Positions 61,701 to 64,000 of a stretch of DNA of 64,000 nt are shown piece after piece. The notes under the pieces were generated by a model. The model saw only the letters and a program-made list of their open reading frames with translations, made no database searches and was not told the DNA's origin. Position 1 is the first letter of the stretch, and each line of letters opens with the position of its first letter. Source of the stretch: Gari tellinella (lineage: Eukaryota; Mollusca; Bivalvia; Cardiida; Psammobiidae); assembly GCA_922989275.2 (NCBI GenBank), contig OV277861.1, positions 53,483,623-53,547,622 of the forward strand, in the 5' to 3' direction. Made by a program: the position numbers and the translations under genes.

Positions 61701-62850
61701 TTGTTCTGTAATGATGAAAGACCAAAAGTCAGGAAGGAACATGGCGACTACACGGTTGCAGAGGTAGCCAAGGATCTCGGAAAGAGATGGGAAAAAGTCA
61801 CGGACAGAACCAAGTATGAGAAGCAGGCAGAGCAGGAGAAGAAGAAATATGAGATTGTAAGTATCCCAATCTTGAGAGCTTGATTTACAGCCTGAAAAAT
61901 TCTTATAACCCATTACCCCCATAGCCTGTTTCTAGTGTTGATGATAGTTGACCACTTAAAGCAGGTTGATAGTAAAGCAGAATGAGCCTTAAGGCACATT
62001 CTTCTTTATTTTCTGCCTGCCTTAAGTTTCCATTTGTCATAATATAGAAAATATTTCTTATTATACATTTCCATGACTGTATAAAATGGAACTGCTTTCT
62101 TCTGTTAAGAAATTAATTAAAGGCGTATTTATTGGGTAATGGAATGAATTAGTTGCCATAAGCAAAAACTGTTTGTCAGAATGATATAGTGCTTTAAATT
62201 TTTAAAATTAAAAAAACAACAATCATGAATAGGCATAAATAGACTAGCCTTTAATGGAAACTCATATTGGCCATTTTAAGTTTCACGGATGAACCCCTTA
62301 TAGGCACCTCTACCTGCTCCTTGAAATAAACATAAAAAAGTTTTTTATTGCAAGTGGTAGCCTAAGGCGATTTACACTTCGCTTCGAAAGAAAAAATATT
62401 AACCAGTTGCCCCATAACTCTTTTCAAGTTTGGAAGATAGTAAGTTGACCACTTAAAGCAGTTTGAATGGAAAGCAGAATGCGCCTTAAGGTGCATTCTG
62501 CTTTCCTTTTAGCATGATTTAAGCTAACATCTGTGAAAATCTTGAAAATATTTCTTATGATATTTAATCATGACTTTATAAATTGGAACTATTTTCTTCA
62601 GTGGAGGAATAAATTGAAGGCAGTAAAATGCATATTTATGGGGTAATGAGTTAAAAGTTTATGTATTTATTGTTTATGTTCACCTATTCCCGTTTAGGCA
62701 ATGGCAGCTTACAAGGCGGGACTAGGAAGCCCACAGAAGAAGGCAGCGCCCTCTAGATCTCCAGCCAAGAAGCCGAAGGTGGAGGAGAGTGAGGAAGAAG
62801 ATGAAGACGATGATGAAGAAGATGATGACGATGATGAAGATGACGAGTAG
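58553..62850 (+). CDS. HMGB: High mobility group box protein (HMGB1/2/3-like), four coding exons
   Basis: Coding exons 58553-58702, 59181-59338, 61688-61856 and 62698-62850 sum to 630 nt: 209 aa plus TAG. HMGB proteins are nuclear architectural proteins that bend DNA through two HMG boxes. Box A (about 8-81) has [20 protein letters not shown] and [20 protein letters not shown]; box B (about 95-170) has [15 protein letters not shown] and [15 protein letters not shown]. The C-terminal tail after KKPKVEE is a 20-residue acidic run of Asp/Glu. Cys23 and Cys45 of box A and Cys110 of box B match the three redox cysteines of human HMGB1 (23, 45, 106); an extra Cys22 is present. The exon layout matches vertebrate HMGB genes, which also have a noncoding first exon. 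Confidence 0.95.
58716..59118 (+). mobile_element. 3' part of a Helitron/pearl-like element filling an HMGB intron
   Basis: From AGATCAAGAGTTATCTACCT this matches the 3' end of the 17350-18415 element (TTTGAATTGCTGAAAATGCC, TACACTCTTGCAACTACA, GGTGAGCGATGTCAGGGC, CGTCTTGTC). It starts 14 bases after the exon donor and makes up about 85 percent of the 478-bp intron. Confidence 0.85.
59181..59338 (+). CDS. HMGB: HMGB coding exon 2
   Basis: Residues 51-102 plus two bases: third helix of box A, the linker and the start of box B. Acceptor TTCCAG, donor CCCT|GTAAGT. Confidence 0.94.
59425..60682 (+). mobile_element. GGGAGCAT-end element with tandem repeats
   Basis: Left ATGCTCCCCTTTTAAGGGG with a long G run and GTCCGTCCGTTCCCAC; right TGTGGGGAGCATCCATCG. 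Inside, 59510-59690 is repeated at 59800-59960 (CACATAATTGAAAAACATTA, ATAAAGAAGGATATGGCCAC), then units with CGTAACTTGATGAAACTTG-like sequence of roughly 110-130 bp. Built like the other repeat-bearing elements but from a different family. Confidence 0.6.
61075..61275. mobile_element. MITE-1 copy
   Basis: Hairpin AGATAGAAAGTAAAGCAGAA and inverse, GATATAGAAAATAATTTTTA, right end GGGATAATGAATTA. Confidence 0.7.
61436..61633. mobile_element. MITE-3 copy with longer palindrome
   Basis: GAGCTCCTGATAAGGGGAGT to TCTTATCTGGAGCTCTG. The central palindrome is extended: ATCGTCTCGAAGAGACTTCG then AGACGATT. It ends 54 bp before HMGB coding exon 3. Confidence 0.75.
61688..61856 (+). CDS. HMGB: HMGB coding exon 3
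   Basis: Residues 103-159, most of box B ([40 protein letters not shown]). Acceptor TTTTAG, donor ATT|GTAAGT. Confidence 0.94.
61907..62655. mobile_element. Two MITE-1 copies in the last HMGB intron
   Basis: 61907-62145 (CCCATTACCCCCATAGCCTG to GGGTAATGG) and 62400-62655 (AACCAGTTGCCCCATAACTC to GGGGTAATGAGTTAA), both with the hairpin. The second ends 43 bp before coding exon 4. Confidence 0.8.
62698..62850 (+). CDS. HMGB: HMGB coding exon 4 and stop
   Basis: Residues 160-209: [32 protein letters not shown] and the Asp/Glu tail, then TAG. Acceptor GTTTAG. Confidence 0.94.
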   Translation, partial: AMAAYKAGLGSPQKKAAPSRSPAKKPKVEESEEEDEDDDEEDDDDDEDDE

Positions 62851-62860
62851 ATTGCCAAGG

Positions 62861-63285
62861 GAGTTAACCCATTACCCTATAGAATGTTTTTAGTATTGAA
62901 GATAACTGACCTCTTAACCCTTAACCCCATTGCCTGTTTCTAGTTTTGAAGACAGGTGACCTCTTAAAGCAGGTTGAAAGTAAAGCAGAATGCACATTCT
63001 GCTTTACTTTCAGCCTGCTTTAAGGTATAATCTGCTAGAATTTAAAAACTTATTCTTGTGGTAAAAATTGGGGAAAGGATTAAAGCAGGTTATAAGTAAA
63101 CGAGAATGCATTTCAAGGTACATTCTGCTCTAAATTCAGCCTGCTTTAAGCTACCATCTACTAAGAATATAGCTTATACAAGTCAAATGTATTTCTTATG
63201 GTACATGTGCATGGCTGTATAAAGTCAAACTATTTTCTTCAGCGGATGAATAAATGAAAGACATATTTATGGGGTAATGGGTTGA
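62861..63285. mobile_element. MITE-1 cluster just after the HMGB stop
   Basis: A left fragment (TTAACCCATTACCCTATAGA, 62863-62912), a second partial copy from TTAACCCTTAACCCCATTGC (62914) with the GCAGAATGCACATTCTGC hairpin, and a third to GGGGTAATGGGTTGA (63284). If the 3' UTR extends through here, it would contain two strong hairpins. An AATAAA lies at 63244 and another at 63494. Confidence 0.75.
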
Positions 63286-63410
63286 ACAGATCATTTCATT
63301 TGATGAACAAATGTGTCGTGTATATTGTTATTGTTATATATCATCAAACTCCAATCAGGCTAGTGTTCTATTATTCTTATATTTTGGCAAGAACTGTTTG
63401 GTGTTCAGTA

Positions 63411-63594
63411 CAGTAAAATGTCTCTATTATGACCACTGGTGGTAATTATTGTAAGGTGTTGAAGACGATAGGCTCATTGAAGCAATGTAAAAATAAAACT
63501 CCTTTAGGAGCCTTCTGTTTTATTTTTACCTTGCTTAAATTGCCTTTATTCAATCAACTTTCTTTTAGGTGTCTTTAATAGAGGGATTTTACTG
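63411..63594. mobile_element. CAGTAAAACC-type MITE
   Basis: TA|CAGTAAAATGTCTCTATTAT ... AATAGAGGGATTTTACTG with internal hairpin AAAATAAAACTCCTTTAGGA. 63600-64000 after it is AT-rich with nothing recognised. Confidence 0.75.
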
Positions 63595-64000
63595 TTTGTA
63601 ATATAGGATAAGCATTATGGTTATTTTTTCAAACAATTTTTACATTAATAATATTATTGTTTCAATGGTCAGTTTAAAACTGGATTGAGATATATATCTG
63701 AAAGAGTTATGGCTTAACTTTTTGTATGCTTTATTGCTTACGGTGACACATGGTAACATTGGCATTTATAGTTTGGATCCTAACCCTGCTTCATCTCACA
63801 GGGATCAAAACTTACACTCTGACCCTGTTTTGAAAAGAATATTTTAAAATTCTTTTTTTAAAAACAGAAGCAGATGAAAAGTGTTGCAGACGAGAAAATT
63901 TAATCAGCATGCAAAGAGTTAACAAGAAAAAAAGAGAGGGACACTGCTCAGTATAGTTATGCAAATTAAACTTCTCATAAGCAATAGCTTTGATTGTAAG

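Overview
The window reads as nuclear DNA of a marine invertebrate, most likely a bivalve mollusc. Four intron-bearing metazoan genes sit in an AT-rich background packed with short palindromic MITEs, tRNA-headed SINEs of molluscan type, and Helitron-like elements that carry about 160-bp tandem repeats between ends reading TAGCTCACCTGAG and GGTGAGCGA...CTCTTGTT. The species cannot be named from the sequence alone. No bacterial genes, CRISPR arrays or rRNA were seen.

Genes, left to right. (1) eIF3f, + strand, eight coding exons from 1377 to 21511, 273 aa. (2) A Cys-type selenoprotein O homologue (protein AMPylase), - strand, three coding exons from 33090 down to 25732, 585 aa. (3) SAP30/SAP30L, - strand, four coding exons from 45695 down to 37941, 172 aa, with a probable noncoding first exon near 49.15-49.26 kb. 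(4) HMGB (HMGB1/2/3-like), + strand, four coding exons from 58553 to 62850, 209 aa, with a probable noncoding first exon ending at 49703. Every coding exon joins in frame across GT/AG junctions. SAP30 and HMGB are divergent and may share a promoter of about 400 bp; the same two genes are neighbours in human (HMGB2-SAP30), which suggests old microsynteny.

Most of the rest is mobile DNA. The commonest family, here called MITE-1, has about thirty full or partial copies. It is about 250 bp, starts TTAA-CCC, ends GGG-TTAA (a piggyBac-like boundary) and has a strong internal hairpin. A second TTAA-flanked family (MITE-2, hairpin core GACCCTGATCAGAGGGCTCC), a family with CAGGGCTCCAGATAAG ends (MITE-3), and several TA-flanked pogo/mariner-like families are interleaved. 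Many copies serve as landing sites for later insertions with visible target-site duplications. These include a 3,966-bp element with an 8-bp duplication and inverted subterminal AACGTCCCA repeats (7444-11409), and CAGGG...CCCTG elements with 5-6-bp duplications (29150-31568, 38210-41545, 52324-54416, 57864-58018). There is also a TTAA-flanked family that carries a Ser/Leu-tRNA-like pol III module (50-912, 31667-32168, 48393-48780), and a three-level nest (42199-42722).

The genes are housekeeping or chromatin genes with no common pathway: translation initiation, redox-linked AMPylation, Sin3-HDAC repression and chromatin architecture. The strongest points for a second look are the SAP30-HMGB head-to-head pair, the Sec-to-Cys SelO with a secretory-looking N terminus, the duplicated exon-5 splice donor in eIF3f, and the unclassified TIR elements.
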